This document shows, one piece after another, positions 8,406 through 16,619 of a stretch of DNA of 64,000 nt; the stretch's first letter is position 1, and the number at the start of each line of letters is the position of its first letter. A program made the position numbers and the translations under genes. The notes under the pieces are model-generated. The model was not told the DNA's origin and did no database searches. It saw only the letters and a program-made list of their open reading frames with translations. The DNA lies in the NCBI RefSeq assembly GCF_044904605.1, contig NZ_JADIKI010000023.1, positions 620,001 through 684,000 on the forward strand, written 5' to 3'. Source of the DNA: Dyella_B humi. GTDB taxonomy: Bacteria; Pseudomonadota; Gammaproteobacteria; Xanthomonadales; Rhodanobacteraceae.

Positions 8406-8891
8406 ATGAATATCCTTTTTCCGTCTCTTTTCAGCCTCATATTCATTTTCATTGGGGTTGTCGCTATCAACTTTGGGCGAAATACCGCGGCCAAGGCGAA
8501 GCAAAGCTTGTCTTGGCCCACGACGGAGGGGGAAATTGCGCATTCGGCGGTCCTGTATCAAACGGATACATCAGCTACGGCGGACAATGCCTCGACGTAT
8601 AAAGCCGATGTCGTCTATCGTTACAAGGTGCATGGCAAGAGCTATTCGTCTTCCAAAATCTCCTTTTTGGATCTCGCCTCTACAACCAACCGCGCGCAAA
8701 GCGTGGTAAGCCGCTATCCCGACAATTCCACAGTTCAGGTTTACTACAACCCGACCAACCCTGCCGAGGCTGTACTGGAGCCCGAAAGCGTAAGCGGGAT
8801 TACGTTTCTATACGTTTTCGGAGGCCTGTTCGCTGCAGCTGGGCTTTTCTTCCTGATCATGAGCTTGACGGGGCACGTGCACGTTCATTGA
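8406..8891 (+). CDS. DUF3592 domain membrane protein
   Basis: The 161-residue protein has an N-terminal membrane anchor (LFSLIFIFIGVVAINFG) and a middle beta-rich domain typical of DUF3592: WPTTEGEIAHSAV, VVYRYKVHGKSYSSSKISF, VSRYPDNSTVQVYYNPTNPAEAVLEP. A second membrane helix (ITFLYVFGGLFAAAGLFFLIMSL) precedes a His-rich end. The conserved Y-x-P-x-N-P-x-x-x-x-L segment is characteristic. Function of the family is not established. GGGGGG precedes the ATG by about 7 bases. Confidence 0.85.
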   Translation: MNILFPSLFSLIFIFIGVVAINFGRNTAAKAKQSLSWPTTEGEIAHSAVLYQTDTSATADNASTYKADVVYRYKVHGKSYSSSKISFLDLASTTNRAQSVVSRYPDNSTVQVYYNPTNPAEAVLEPESVSGITFLYVFGGLFAAAGLFFLIMSLTGHVHVH

Positions 8892-8910
8892 TTGGCGGCG
8901 AAGCGCGTAG

Positions 8911-8968
8911 GCTGGGATGACAATCCCAGCAGTTGTGCGTGGAGGTACGCCTGGGATTTTCATCCCAG
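8911..8968. repeat. Tandem pair of CTGGGAT hairpins
   Basis: Two short palindromes, GCTGGGATGACAATCCCAGC (8911-8930) and CTGGGATTTTCATCCCAG (8951-8968), lie 20 bases apart after the DUF3592 stop. A third half, GGGGATTCACATCC, follows. They could be terminator stems or a small REP-like array between convergent genes. Confidence 0.6.
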
Positions 8969-9024
8969 CGCGCTCACAATTGCGGGGATTCACATCCTGG
9001 CTATGTGCTGCACGTGAATATGGC

Positions 9025-9795
9025 TCAGGGTGAGGCGTCCAATACCTTCGTTGCCACCGCAACCGGCCCACCTTTTTCGATGACGGTCAATGTCGTTGCG
9101 TTCCCTGTGAATTCGAATTGCAGGTCACGCTCCAGGGCGAAGAAATGGGTGCCACTGCTTGGATAAAGCGAAACGCTTACGTGACTGGCCTTGAGGCGAA
9201 GATGGCTGCCTTCGACGCTTACAACAATATCGCCATCGCGAGGCGATACGTAGCGCCCGGCAAACGCGCTCAACTCCTTGGGCGACAAAGTCAGCGACGG
9301 ACGCGGTGGCTGATAAGGCGCAGGTCCATGGTCATAACTGAGGATGCGATGCATCTGCCACATGCCGCCCACTTGCTTCCATAAGATGGTGAAAGCGGCC
9401 TGCCCGTCCAGATATTCGCGCTTGCCGGTTTCCGTCACATAAAAGCGATGCATGCCTGTTTCGATCTCGTAGCCGCCTGCCATGGCGTGGAAATGCACGC
9501 TTTCCGGAACCTCCTCCCTTCTAATTTTCCTCGCCGAATCACCACAGATGCCGTGTTCGATCGAATCAACGACACCGGTGCGCGTAGCTGTCAGGCCAGA
9601 CTTGTCATGATAGAACTCGACGTCTTGGGTCAACAAGGGCGCCATCGCCTTTAAATCGCATGCGTTATAGGCCCGCCAGTAGGTTTCGTCTGCGGCCTTT
9701 ATCCGCGCATCAACAGCCGACTCTTCCGCCAGCAGCGGCGACTGCATGAACAGCGCCACGATCCATAACGTGATCAATACGTAGCGACCAGCCAT
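9025..9795 (-). CDS. Secreted SnoaL/DUF4440-like protein
   Basis: The 256-residue product starts with a signal peptide (VLITLWIVALFMQSPLLAEE). Residues 28-160 resemble an NTF2/SnoaL fold of the DUF4440 type: ADETYWRAYNACDLKAMAPLLTQDVEFYHD at the start, and FTILWKQVGGMWQMHRILSYDH at the end. A C-terminal beta domain of about 90 residues follows (SAFAGRYVSPRDGDIVVSVEG, LTVIEKGG), resembling the extra domain found behind some beta-lactamase-like proteins. It is probably periplasmic and its ligand is unknown. Confidence 0.8.
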   Translation of the reverse strand: MAGRYVLITLWIVALFMQSPLLAEESAVDARIKAADETYWRAYNACDLKAMAPLLTQDVEFYHDKSGLTATRTGVVDSIEHGICGDSARKIRREEVPESVHFHAMAGGYEIETGMHRFYVTETGKREYLDGQAAFTILWKQVGGMWQMHRILSYDHGPAPYQPPRPSLTLSPKELSAFAGRYVSPRDGDIVVSVEGSHLRLKASHVSVSLYPSSGTHFFALERDLQFEFTGNATTLTVIEKGGPVAVATKVLDASP

Positions 9796-9989
9796 AAATG
9801 CCTCCTGCCTTTTCCTGAAAGAAGTCGAGCATCCGGCAAGCCAGTCGTCGCGTGCAGGAAGTAACTCGTACCTTTGCCCTAGGCCGGTTCACAAGCCAAC
9901 CCCGTGAAGGCCCCATCCAACGATTGGGCGCATGGTGGCTTCCACACATTGAACTACGCTCCACGGCTAAACGGCAGGACGTGAGCGAG

Positions 9990-10109
9990 TCAAATGATCA
10001 GCAAGAGAGCAGCCGTTAACCTCAAAACCAAAGCATGACGCGGCTTGTGGTTGCGCAATATTCGCTGAAACCATCGCCCCAACTCATCGTTCCTGTCCCT
10101 GTCTTTCAT
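9990..10109 (-). CDS. Possible 39-aa membrane peptide
   Basis: An ATG at 10109, 19 bases beyond the stop of the next upstream gene on the same strand, opens a 39-codon frame. The peptide has a very charged start (MKDRDRNDELGRWFQRIL) and a hydrophobic end (ALVLRLTAALLLII). The layout suits a small single-span peptide. The ribosome binding site is weak, so this is tentative. The remaining bases 9796-9989 show nothing. Confidence 0.35.
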   Translation of the reverse strand: MKDRDRNDELGRWFQRILRNHKPRHALVLRLTAALLLII

Positions 10110-10127
10110 GAAGGAAATCTCGGCGTC

Positions 10128-10634
10128 CTAGCCCTTCAACGTTGCGCCCAGTACAGCCTCCAGTGCCGCACTAAGAAGTGGATGCGCCAGAAATTCCTTT
10201 AATTTCGACCTGGCTTCATGCTTTTCCTGTTCCGAGTGATCGGACATCTCGATTCTATTTAGAAGGTTCTGCTCGAATGTCGACACGCTTATAGACGTAG
10301 TCGTCGTCTCAACGTTGTGCACGATACTTCCGCCCGTCGCAACGATGATTTTGATCAGGCTGAAATCCATCTTGGGCAGCCCTGCGCCAATGCCGATCAG
10401 CCCCTTCCCTTTGTCCGTGAGATCGTAAGGGCAGGTTATTCGGTCTTCAATAATCGTTGAAACCAACCCCGGAAGTTTGACGATGAGACCCTCGGAAACG
10501 AGAGCATCGGCCATTACGTTCAAATCCTCCATCGAAAGATCAGGAGCGATAACTTCTGGCACAACGGTAGCCGGCATTACAGACGAGATATAGCTGCCCA
10601 TCAAAATGGCATGTCGAGCACTAAACTCACTCAT
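10128..10634 (-). CDS. Hypothetical protein, possible winged-helix segment
   Basis: I do not recognise this 168-residue protein. Residues 35-85 (MEDLNVMADALVSEGLIVKL, then an Asp-Lys-Gly turn in TDKGKGLIGI) look like a helix-turn-helix plus wing. The second half contains a Thr/Ser-rich segment (VETTTTSISVSTFEQ) and a charged helix (SEQEKHEARSKLKEFL). GAGGGG precedes the ATG, supporting the start. Base composition is lower in GC than the flanking genes. A 39-codon frame follows immediately. Confidence 0.6.
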   Translation of the reverse strand: MSEFSARHAILMGSYISSVMPATVVPEVIAPDLSMEDLNVMADALVSEGLIVKLPGLVSTIIEDRITCPYDLTDKGKGLIGIGAGLPKMDFSLIKIIVATGGSIVHNVETTTTSISVSTFEQNLLNRIEMSDHSEQEKHEARSKLKEFLAHPLLSAALEAVLGATLKG

Positions 10635-10739
10635 GGCAGTCCCCTCTTTATCGGTTCATGATCAAGGCACGCTGCTTTCGATGCGACTAATGTCAAGCTG
10701 TATCAGGAAGTGAACCTGGAACCGCTTTTTGATCAATTC

Positions 10740-11561
10740 TCACTGCTGCTTCATCAACTCGACACGCCTGTTCTTCGCGCGCCCTTCCTCGAGGCGATTG
10801 TCGGCAATCGGCATTTCCTGCCCGAAGCCGCGTGCTGTCAGGCGCGACGCGTCGATACCCTGCTTGACCACGGCCTGCATTACCGCCTTGGCGCGCTGGA
10901 GAGACAGCGCCTTATTGGCTGCGGGCGAGCCGACGTTGTCGGTATGGCCATCGATCGAAATCTTGAGGCCTGGATTGGCCTTGAGTAGCGCCACGATTTG
11001 CGCGACCACAGGCTCACCCTCAGGCTTGATATCGGATTTATTGGTATCGAAATTGACGTATAGGGCGACGAAACCAACCTTGTTGATCGCTTGATACATC
11101 GCGTCTGCCGTGATCAGTTGCTGACGCACCTGTGGCTCGATAAAGGTCAGCGAATAATAGTGCGCGTGGTTGCCTTCGGGTTCTACCGAAACGTAAATAT
11201 CGCCTTCGGGACGCGTCAGCTTCAATACGCGGGAGGCCAGCACGCTGTCCGATTGATTGAGCTCAACGGCGCCGATGCCCTTCAAAGCAGTGACATAGTT
11301 GGCCACGACCTCCATCGGTGCAATTTCCGGATTAGCTCGGTAGTAGCGGATGTAGGTGATTTTTCCCTCCGCGTGAAACGGCAGATCGGGCTGCCCTTGG
11401 CGTGCCAGCTTTTCGTCAAACACGTCGTAGTCGTGTACGTAGTACTCATAAATCGTGAAACCGGGGAGCCGCGGTACGAGCGGATGATCCTGTCCCTTTT
11501 CACCGGCGAAGACAGCAAGCGGCAGGAACAAAAACAATGCGACAAATAATCTTCTGAGCAT
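10740..11561 (-). CDS. OmpA family outer-membrane/periplasmic protein
   Basis: A signal peptide (LFVALFLFLPLAVFAGE) is followed by about 150 residues of an unassigned periplasmic domain. An OmpA-like peptidoglycan-binding domain follows at residues 165-273: ALYVNFDTNKSDIKPEG, LKISIDGHTDNVGS, NKALSLQRAKAV, LTARGFGQEMPIADN, and RAKNRRVEL. The Asp and Arg that contact diaminopimelate in this fold are present. The protein should tether to the cell wall from the periplasm or outer membrane. The N-terminal half resembles a group of Proteobacterial proteins that carry only one OmpA domain. Confidence 0.88.
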   Translation of the reverse strand: MLRRLFVALFLFLPLAVFAGEKGQDHPLVPRLPGFTIYEYYVHDYDVFDEKLARQGQPDLPFHAEGKITYIRYYRANPEIAPMEVVANYVTALKGIGAVELNQSDSVLASRVLKLTRPEGDIYVSVEPEGNHAHYYSLTFIEPQVRQQLITADAMYQAINKVGFVALYVNFDTNKSDIKPEGEPVVAQIVALLKANPGLKISIDGHTDNVGSPAANKALSLQRAKAVMQAVVKQGIDASRLTARGFGQEMPIADNRLEEGRAKNRRVELMKQQ

Positions 11562-11714
11562 TTGGCTTCCTTGACGATTTGAAAAAAGCGGCCTTGTTTT
11601 TCAACACAGAGGAAAGAGATACCTACTGGTGATCCAACCCTTCCCCTGGCGGCACTTCAGAAAAAGTACTCTGACCCTTTGCTTGCTTCTTATTAGTTGT
11701 TGCTTCCCATGTAC

Positions 11715-12404
11715 TCAGCCAACGGCATGTTTTGGTTTTCTCACCCCAACGATCAGAAGCCACAAGCAGATTCCGATTTCACCAAATGTGGCCGGCAGCA
11801 TGACGAAGCTCGGTATCGTGGCGTGCGGAAAAACTATTTGCGCGAAGTAGCTGATCAGATAGCTGAAGCATCCCATCATCAACAGAATGCCAAGGACTTT
11901 CGGAAGAAATCCCGACTTGAACACCAGATAGCCGAAAGGAAGTAACCAAAGTCCCCAAAATATCTCGGATACGAAAACCTTATGGTTGTACGCATCCATC
12001 AACAACATGACTCTTTCGCGCAGCTGGTCCGGGGTAAAAAGCTGCTTGTATTTGTCGCCATCCACGAGCGAAAGAATATCCATCTGATTCGCCAGCGCGA
12101 CGAAGTAAATGGGCACACAAGCCACAGCCAAAGCCACCATGAGCACAGCCATGTCTCTGTTAACCGAGCTGAGCAACTTGTAGAGCGCTAAAGGCAATAT
12201 CAGAAAGGCGACGTAGCCTAGCGCACCGGAGGCAATACCAAGACGGAAAATCAGCTCATTCGAGACGATGTTGGTAACCGCCATGGCTGCATCACCATGC
12301 GCATCAACACGCGATGGCACGACGATGAGACTAAATATGCCGGTGACGACGGTCAACAAATACAACAAGCCCGCGACACGCGCCGTCCTATTGTTCGCAT
12401 CCAT
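11715..12404 (-). CDS. DUF4386 domain membrane protein
   Basis: The 229-residue protein opens with NNRTARVAGLLYLLTVVTGIF, the typical DUF4386 first span. About six spans follow, among them LIFRLGIASGALGYVAFLILPLALY and SEIFWGLWLLPFGYLVFKSGFLPKVLG. The FRLG, LLPFGYLV and LPK.LG elements are hallmarks of this uncharacterised family. It is located in the inner membrane. No neighbouring gene points to a pathway. The 11562-11714 gap upstream of OmpA contains only the TCTGACCC-type sequence noted separately. Confidence 0.85.
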   Translation of the reverse strand: MDANNRTARVAGLLYLLTVVTGIFSLIVVPSRVDAHGDAAMAVTNIVSNELIFRLGIASGALGYVAFLILPLALYKLLSSVNRDMAVLMVALAVACVPIYFVALANQMDILSLVDGDKYKQLFTPDQLRERVMLLMDAYNHKVFVSEIFWGLWLLPFGYLVFKSGFLPKVLGILLMMGCFSYLISYFAQIVFPHATIPSFVMLPATFGEIGICLWLLIVGVRKPKHAVG

Positions 12405-12577
12405 ATGCCCGCCCCACGGATCGCCAACTTGCAGAAGAAGTATCTGTTGAATAGTCGACCACAGTCTGTTGTCGCGAGAATGACACGCCGGCCTTGGCTT
12501 GCATATGGACGTTAGTCATAGGGTGCGCAAAATGGAAAAAGGTGTCTGAGCCCCCCCTTTTTTCCACCAACTCCTAC

Positions 12578-13267
12578 TCAGCGATGTCGATATACACCGT
12601 TAAAACGAACGTTCATACCGCCACAATTGCCATTGTCACTTACGACAAGTACATCTCCGATCAATCGAAGCGTTACGTGGCAACTATCGTTGCCATCACC
12701 TTCTGAAAACTCCACCACATTGCCGACCGGATTGCTTTGTCCGTTGAAATCTCCAACGTTCGGACCGCCTGGCGCTACGTTGGCAGGCGGATTTTCTGAA
12801 GGCCAAAAGGCGTGCCCCTCCCCCACAAGCTGAGCACCTTGCAGACGGATGCTGATGGTGTCGTCTCCATCTTTCCAAAGACCTGCCCATGCCTTAAGAG
12901 AAGGGCTCTTGTTAACGGGGATAAGTGACAACCGCGCCTGTTCCACCCATCCCGCACTGCCGCCTTTGCGGTTCGGATAGAACGCACATACATGGGTGCC
13001 GTGAGTGTTACCCGTGATCAGCACATCGCCTGGCAGCACATAACCCCAACCAGTACAGTCGGTCGGCTTTGAAGTGCAACCATCCGCGCCCAGCATAAAA
13101 TTCAAATGCCCTTCGCCGATAACCTTGGCCAATCCGAACGTACTTTGCTCACTTGCAAAGCTTCCGTTCGCACACACAAGATCCATCGACTGGCCTTCGG
13201 CCGCCATGGCGGAGCTGCCGCCACATATCAAAGCGGCGATGAGCGCAAAACGAGCAACCTTCTCCAT
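12578..13267 (-). CDS. Secreted hypothetical protein
   Basis: The 229-residue protein begins MEKVARFALIAALICGGSSAMAAEG, a standard signal peptide. The mature part has about six cysteines (for instance CTSKPTDCTGWG and a final DNGNCGGMNVRFNGVYRH) that could form disulfides, consistent with the periplasm. The C-terminal half (WAGLWKDGDDTISIRLQGAQLVGEG, HVTLRLIGDVLVVSDN) reads as a small beta barrel. The ATG at 13267 is preceded by GGGGGAAATGG. No family is recognised. Confidence 0.7.
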   Translation of the reverse strand: MEKVARFALIAALICGGSSAMAAEGQSMDLVCANGSFASEQSTFGLAKVIGEGHLNFMLGADGCTSKPTDCTGWGYVLPGDVLITGNTHGTHVCAFYPNRKGGSAGWVEQARLSLIPVNKSPSLKAWAGLWKDGDDTISIRLQGAQLVGEGHAFWPSENPPANVAPGGPNVGDFNGQSNPVGNVVEFSEGDGNDSCHVTLRLIGDVLVVSDNGNCGGMNVRFNGVYRHR

Positions 13268-13376
13268 CCCATTTCCCCCAGGCACGACCATCAAGAGTAA
13301 GCCTCCAAGGGCAACGCGATCCCTGGATCATTTTTGCCCCAACCTAACCTGGCATCGTTCTTTCTGTAACGCTGCG

Positions 13377-13739
13377 TTATGCCCGGCGCGCCAACGCTTT
13401 CCTGGCCCGCAGATAGATGGTCACTGCATAGACCAAAAAGCCAACGCCAAGGATGACAGCGAAATCCAGCATTCCCGATGGCGATTTCAGTCCCCAGACA
13501 ATGAACACCACGCCCATGAACGCAAAGAACAGGGGGCCAATCAGGATATTTTTTGGAGCGGCAGCAATAGCTCGCTGGTTTCGCTTGGCCAATTCGTTAT
13601 AGAACTGCACCATTGATTCGTGTTCGCCCTTGCATGACAGGCCGTGACCCAAATCGACGACGCACTGATGGCAAAGACCTTTGGAGCATGCTCTGCACGT
13701 ACCCACAGCCACAGTGTCTGGGTGGTTGAAGCAATTCAT
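13377..13739 (-). CDS. B-box-like zinc-binding membrane protein
   Basis: The 120-residue protein starts MNCFNHPDTVAVGTCRACSKGLCHQC, a Cys/His cluster (C-x2-H then C-x2-C, C-x2-C, later C) like the B-box-type or 'rhomboid-associated' zinc ribbons found before membrane domains. A charged helix (MVQFYNELAKRNQRAI) and two membrane spans follow. The start is fixed by GGGGGGCTT before the ATG at 13739; codons upstream to 13790 are unlikely to be used. Function unknown. Confidence 0.75.
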   Translation of the reverse strand: MNCFNHPDTVAVGTCRACSKGLCHQCVVDLGHGLSCKGEHESMVQFYNELAKRNQRAIAAAPKNILIGPLFFAFMGVVFIVWGLKSPSGMLDFAVILGVGFLVYAVTIYLRARKALARRA

Positions 13740-13847
13740 AAGCCCCCCGGTAATCATTCGCTTATCTAAGAAGACAAGGTAGAAAAACACTTCAACTAAT
13801 TGGGAAAAGAGTTCTGACCCCCGATCGTTCCTTATCGTTCCTGGAAT

Positions 13848-14984
13848 TCAATCCTGGGAACTTGACCACTTCCACGCGTCATCTGACTTAATACGAAGCG
13901 CTCTATGAAACATGCGATGTACACGAAACGATATCGCCCTCTTCATATCCCCTTGAGTAAGCACCTCTCCTCCTCTATAACTCCAGATCCAGGCCGACTC
14001 GGTGGACATTTTCACCCCGATCATTCCCACATGATAGAGAAGCTGAAGACTTGCCGAGGTCAAGTCGGCCAATTTTTTACTTGAGCCAGGGGAAAGCAAA
14101 GACTCACACAGCTTGCCAATATCGTCATTGAAAGCACGCCCGGCGATTCCGGACGCCAATTCGTTCAGGGCGGTATCGGAAAAAGCGGAACGCGTAAAGG
14201 TTTCTGCAAACCCTTGGATAGACTCTGCTACACGCTGAAGGCTAGGGTAACGAGCGAGCCATTCGTCGTATAGCGACTTCAATCGGCCCTTGGAATATTT
14301 TTCCTCAGCATCGTGAATAACCTGCCAAGAAATTCTTGGACGACCCTCAGCCTGATCTAAACACTGATTGACATAAGAGATAACATCTCTAGGCCGATCA
14401 AAAGTTCGCTCCATAATATAGTTTATGGGCGAAATCCCTTTTCTATTACTTGGAAATAGATCGGCGAGATCCATGCCTATATCTGCGTACTTGTGCCTGA
14501 AGACCTCATTGATTCGCTTCTTGATTAGCTCAATTAGCTCAACTTCTGTCCATCTTATTCTTGCATAGTAAGCTTCGTATTTCTCTTCCTGAAATCCACC
14601 ATCCCTAATTTCATCATAGACTCGCTCTAATAAATCATCTCGCAGAGCAATAGCAATTTTCACATTGGAAACCCTCCTGAATACTTTAATTTCTTCAATT
14701 AAAGCACGGATGAGCTTGCATTTAATTTTAGAAGTAACCCATTCCTCATCCAACCTATCTAACACCAAGAAGTATCGACGCTGAGGGTCGTCAAATACAT
14801 CACTGTTCAAAAAGTTAAGAATCTCGCCTGTAGGTTCCACCATAAAATTGAACACATGTTCAAGAAAAATCAACGCTTTACCATTTATCGGTACCGCAAC
14901 CTTTGAACAAAAGAAGCCCCATATAAATGAATTTTCGCGCCCGGACCAATGCATAAGATTGAATTTTCCGGGATACCTTATCAA
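13848..14984 (-). pseudogene. 5'-truncated P-loop ATPase (Sll1717-like family)
   Basis: The 378-codon frame matches the C-terminal two thirds of large P-loop ATPases of the Sll1717 type as I remember them. It contains a Walker-B-like strand (RYFLVLDRLDEEWV), a sensor strand (VKIAIALRDDLLERV), a helical lid (RWTEVELIELIKKRI) and the typical INYIMERTFDRPRDVISYVNQCL. The Walker A/nucleotide-binding N-terminus is absent. The frame has no ATG start, only an upstream stop near 15020. It therefore looks like a decayed gene. It is strikingly AT-rich compared with the flanks, a sign of transfer. Relatives are often found near defence genes. Confidence 0.6.
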
Positions 14985-15116
14985 GCATTTGAATTTACTT
15001 GTTTTTTTGACGCCAAGTCAGAAAATAAAACCTCCGCATCACTGGCGACCTATCCGCGCTACAGAGTGCCTGGCTCAATGAGTTAGTCGCCGCTCGCAGA
15101 TTGCGAGGACATAGCG

Positions 15117-15485
15117 TTATCGCTTAACAGCCTTCGTTTGTTTAATGAGATCCTGTATTTCCTGCTCAGACAATCCTTTCAGTTCGCTATATGCTTCATC
15201 GGTCGCCACTTTGTTGCCGGTTCCTTCGCCTATGAGGTGATGCCCGCTAGCAGTTGCTTGGAACATGAAGTAGAACGGGCCCGCGGAATTTCCAGGCGCA
15301 GACACAACAACAACCGAGCGCCCGTCCGAGCAGCTGTAGACCCGCCACTGGCTGTTGCCAAAGACCTTTGGTATTGGCCCAATGTCGCACTTTAGCTGTG
15401 GTGACGCGGGGCCAGGGACTTGCGCCAGACAGCAACCTGTGGCTAGGAACATAATTATCGCATCGGCCGAAATGAAATGTGACAT
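15117..15485 (-). CDS. Small secreted protein (last gene of RHS transcript)
   Basis: A 122-residue product starts at an ATG preceded by AGAGGG, which overlaps the stop of the upstream membrane gene (11 bases apart), so translation is coupled. The first 22 residues (SADAIIMFLATGCCLAQ) are a signal peptide with a Cys pair that might permit lipidation. Two further Cys (LKCDIGP, VYSCSDGRS) could form a disulfide. The helical end is LSEQEIQDLIKQTKAV. No family is recognised. It could belong to the RHS effector/immunity set. Confidence 0.55.
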   Translation of the reverse strand: MSHFISADAIIMFLATGCCLAQVPGPASPQLKCDIGPIPKVFGNSQWRVYSCSDGRSVVVVSAPGNSAGPFYFMFQATASGHHLIGEGTGNKVATDEAYSELKGLSEQEIQDLIKQTKAVKR

Positions 15486-15495
15486 GGCAAGCCCT

Positions 15496-15930
15496 CTAAA
15501 GTTGCGGGAGTTTTTTTGCACCTACTTTGCTATGTTGAATAATCCAAAACAACAAGCCTGACGTAGCTGCAGCCAATGAATTTATTAGAACTCCCTTTGA
15601 CATAGGGCTTGCTGGATGACTAGTCAAAATCGTCACTAACGCTCCAATTGAAAACCCTGACAGAGTGCCTGTCCACCAGCGGAACACGTTTAGTCGCGAC
15701 AATAAGCGATAGAGCGGGTAGCCAAGTACGACGGTGAACCCGAACGCGCATACATACACGATGGACGAAAACACAATGATGGTAGGCACGTTAAATGTGG
15801 TATACAAAATTGACTCCACAATTCCAACGCCAACAATGGGCATTGGGGCCACCAAGCATCCAATCACTTCCGCTGCGCTTCGAAATATAACGGGTTGATT
15901 ACTTTCCACAGCCGCATTTCTTTGAAGCAT
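15496..15930 (-). CDS. Four-span membrane protein, paralogue of 16215-16610
   Basis: The 144-residue protein has about four hydrophobic segments and aligns by eye with the protein encoded at 16215-16610. Shared elements are a second span ending in a Tyr-Val pair (IVYVCAFGFTVVLGYPLY), a basic turn then RWWTGTLSGFSIGALV, a Pro-rich loop, and a final span with GLLFWII. It lies downstream of the RHS gene with the toxin-like tip. Small multi-span proteins in this position are often immunity proteins, so this may be an old duplicate retained from an earlier tip. The role is inference. Confidence 0.6.
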   Translation of the reverse strand: MLQRNAAVESNQPVIFRSAAEVIGCLVAPMPIVGVGIVESILYTTFNVPTIIVFSSIVYVCAFGFTVVLGYPLYRLLSRLNVFRWWTGTLSGFSIGALVTILTSHPASPMSKGVLINSLAAATSGLLFWIIQHSKVGAKKLPQL

Positions 15931-16214
15931 TGGAAATCAACCTGTCCATGATCAAACTCAAGAACAACACTACGCGTTTAGCGAAATCCATCCGCTAATC
16001 CCCTGTATAAGTTGGTTGTCACGCTGATTAATTCGATGGGTGGTGGCACCACCAGGTTCGGATCGGCAATACCAGCGGCTCAGGTCTTCGCTATCAATGA
16101 GCTGCTGCTGCTCCAGGTGCGCTTTCAGCAGCACAATGATTGGATCAGCGATGAGGTAGTTGCCTTCAACCCTTACTCGGTCGCAGATCTAGCAAACTAG
16201 TGGCATGAAGGGCA
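15931..16214. other. Gap between the two paralogous membrane genes
   Basis: These 284 bases separate the two putative immunity genes. On the plus strand a frame ending at 16200 reads DWISDEVVAFNPYSVADLAN. It looks protein-like but has no start or ribosome binding site, and may be a scrap of an unrelated, rearranged gene. Nothing readable is present on the minus strand. Loss of an intervening tip or gene would explain the gap. Confidence 0.35.
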
Positions 16215-16610
16215 TTAGGTGACGCCCTCGCCCGAGTCCTTACCTAACCTCCAAATCAGCCAAAACACCATTCCGGCCAGACCGCATGCGCCCCCCTGCA
16301 CTAGTCCTGACTGAAGGGGCGACGGGTAGTGTGGGATTCGGTACATATAACCCACCAAAGCTCCCACAACAAATCCGACCGCCGTAATGGTCCACCAATG
16401 CATTAATTTCCATCTTCTAAACAAGAAATAGGTGGGTGTTCCAAGAGCAAGCATGAAGACGCAAGCATTGACGTATACGATGGCCGCTATTGCTAGGTAT
16501 GTCCCAAAATATTGCGCCGTCGGTGGATTGATTGCACACAAAACTATCACCGGCACGAGTGGCGCAACAATAAATCCCAAGATCACGGCAGTCGATCGCT
16601 TCACATTCAT
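16215..16610 (-). CDS. Four-span membrane protein, candidate RHS immunity protein
   Basis: This 131-residue hydrophobic protein (spans such as AVILGFIVAPLVPVIVLCA, VYVNACVFMLALGTPTYFLF, AVGFVVGALVGYMY, GGACGLAGMVFWLIW) begins nine bases after the stop of the RHS gene. The stop codon itself forms part of the ribosome binding site (TAGGA), so it is translated with the toxin-tip gene. In polymorphic toxin loci the gene placed directly after a C-terminal tip is usually its immunity protein. A membrane location would suit a tip acting in the periplasm or membrane. No known immunity family is recognised. Confidence 0.6.
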   Translation of the reverse strand: MNVKRSTAVILGFIVAPLVPVIVLCAINPPTAQYFGTYLAIAAIVYVNACVFMLALGTPTYFLFRRWKLMHWWTITAVGFVVGALVGYMYRIPHYPSPLQSGLVQGGACGLAGMVFWLIWRLGKDSGEGVT

Positions 16611-16619
16611 AATGGCATC

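Noticed and set aside
8135..8602. A 155-codon plus-strand frame overlapping the DUF3592 gene
   Set aside because: It is a different frame of the same DNA, and the DUF3592 frame has the family motifs and a better ribosome binding site.
16012..16200. A 62-codon plus-strand frame between the two immunity-like genes
   Set aside because: It has a non-ATG start, no ribosome binding site and no gene context. It is kept only as a possible remnant in the gap description.
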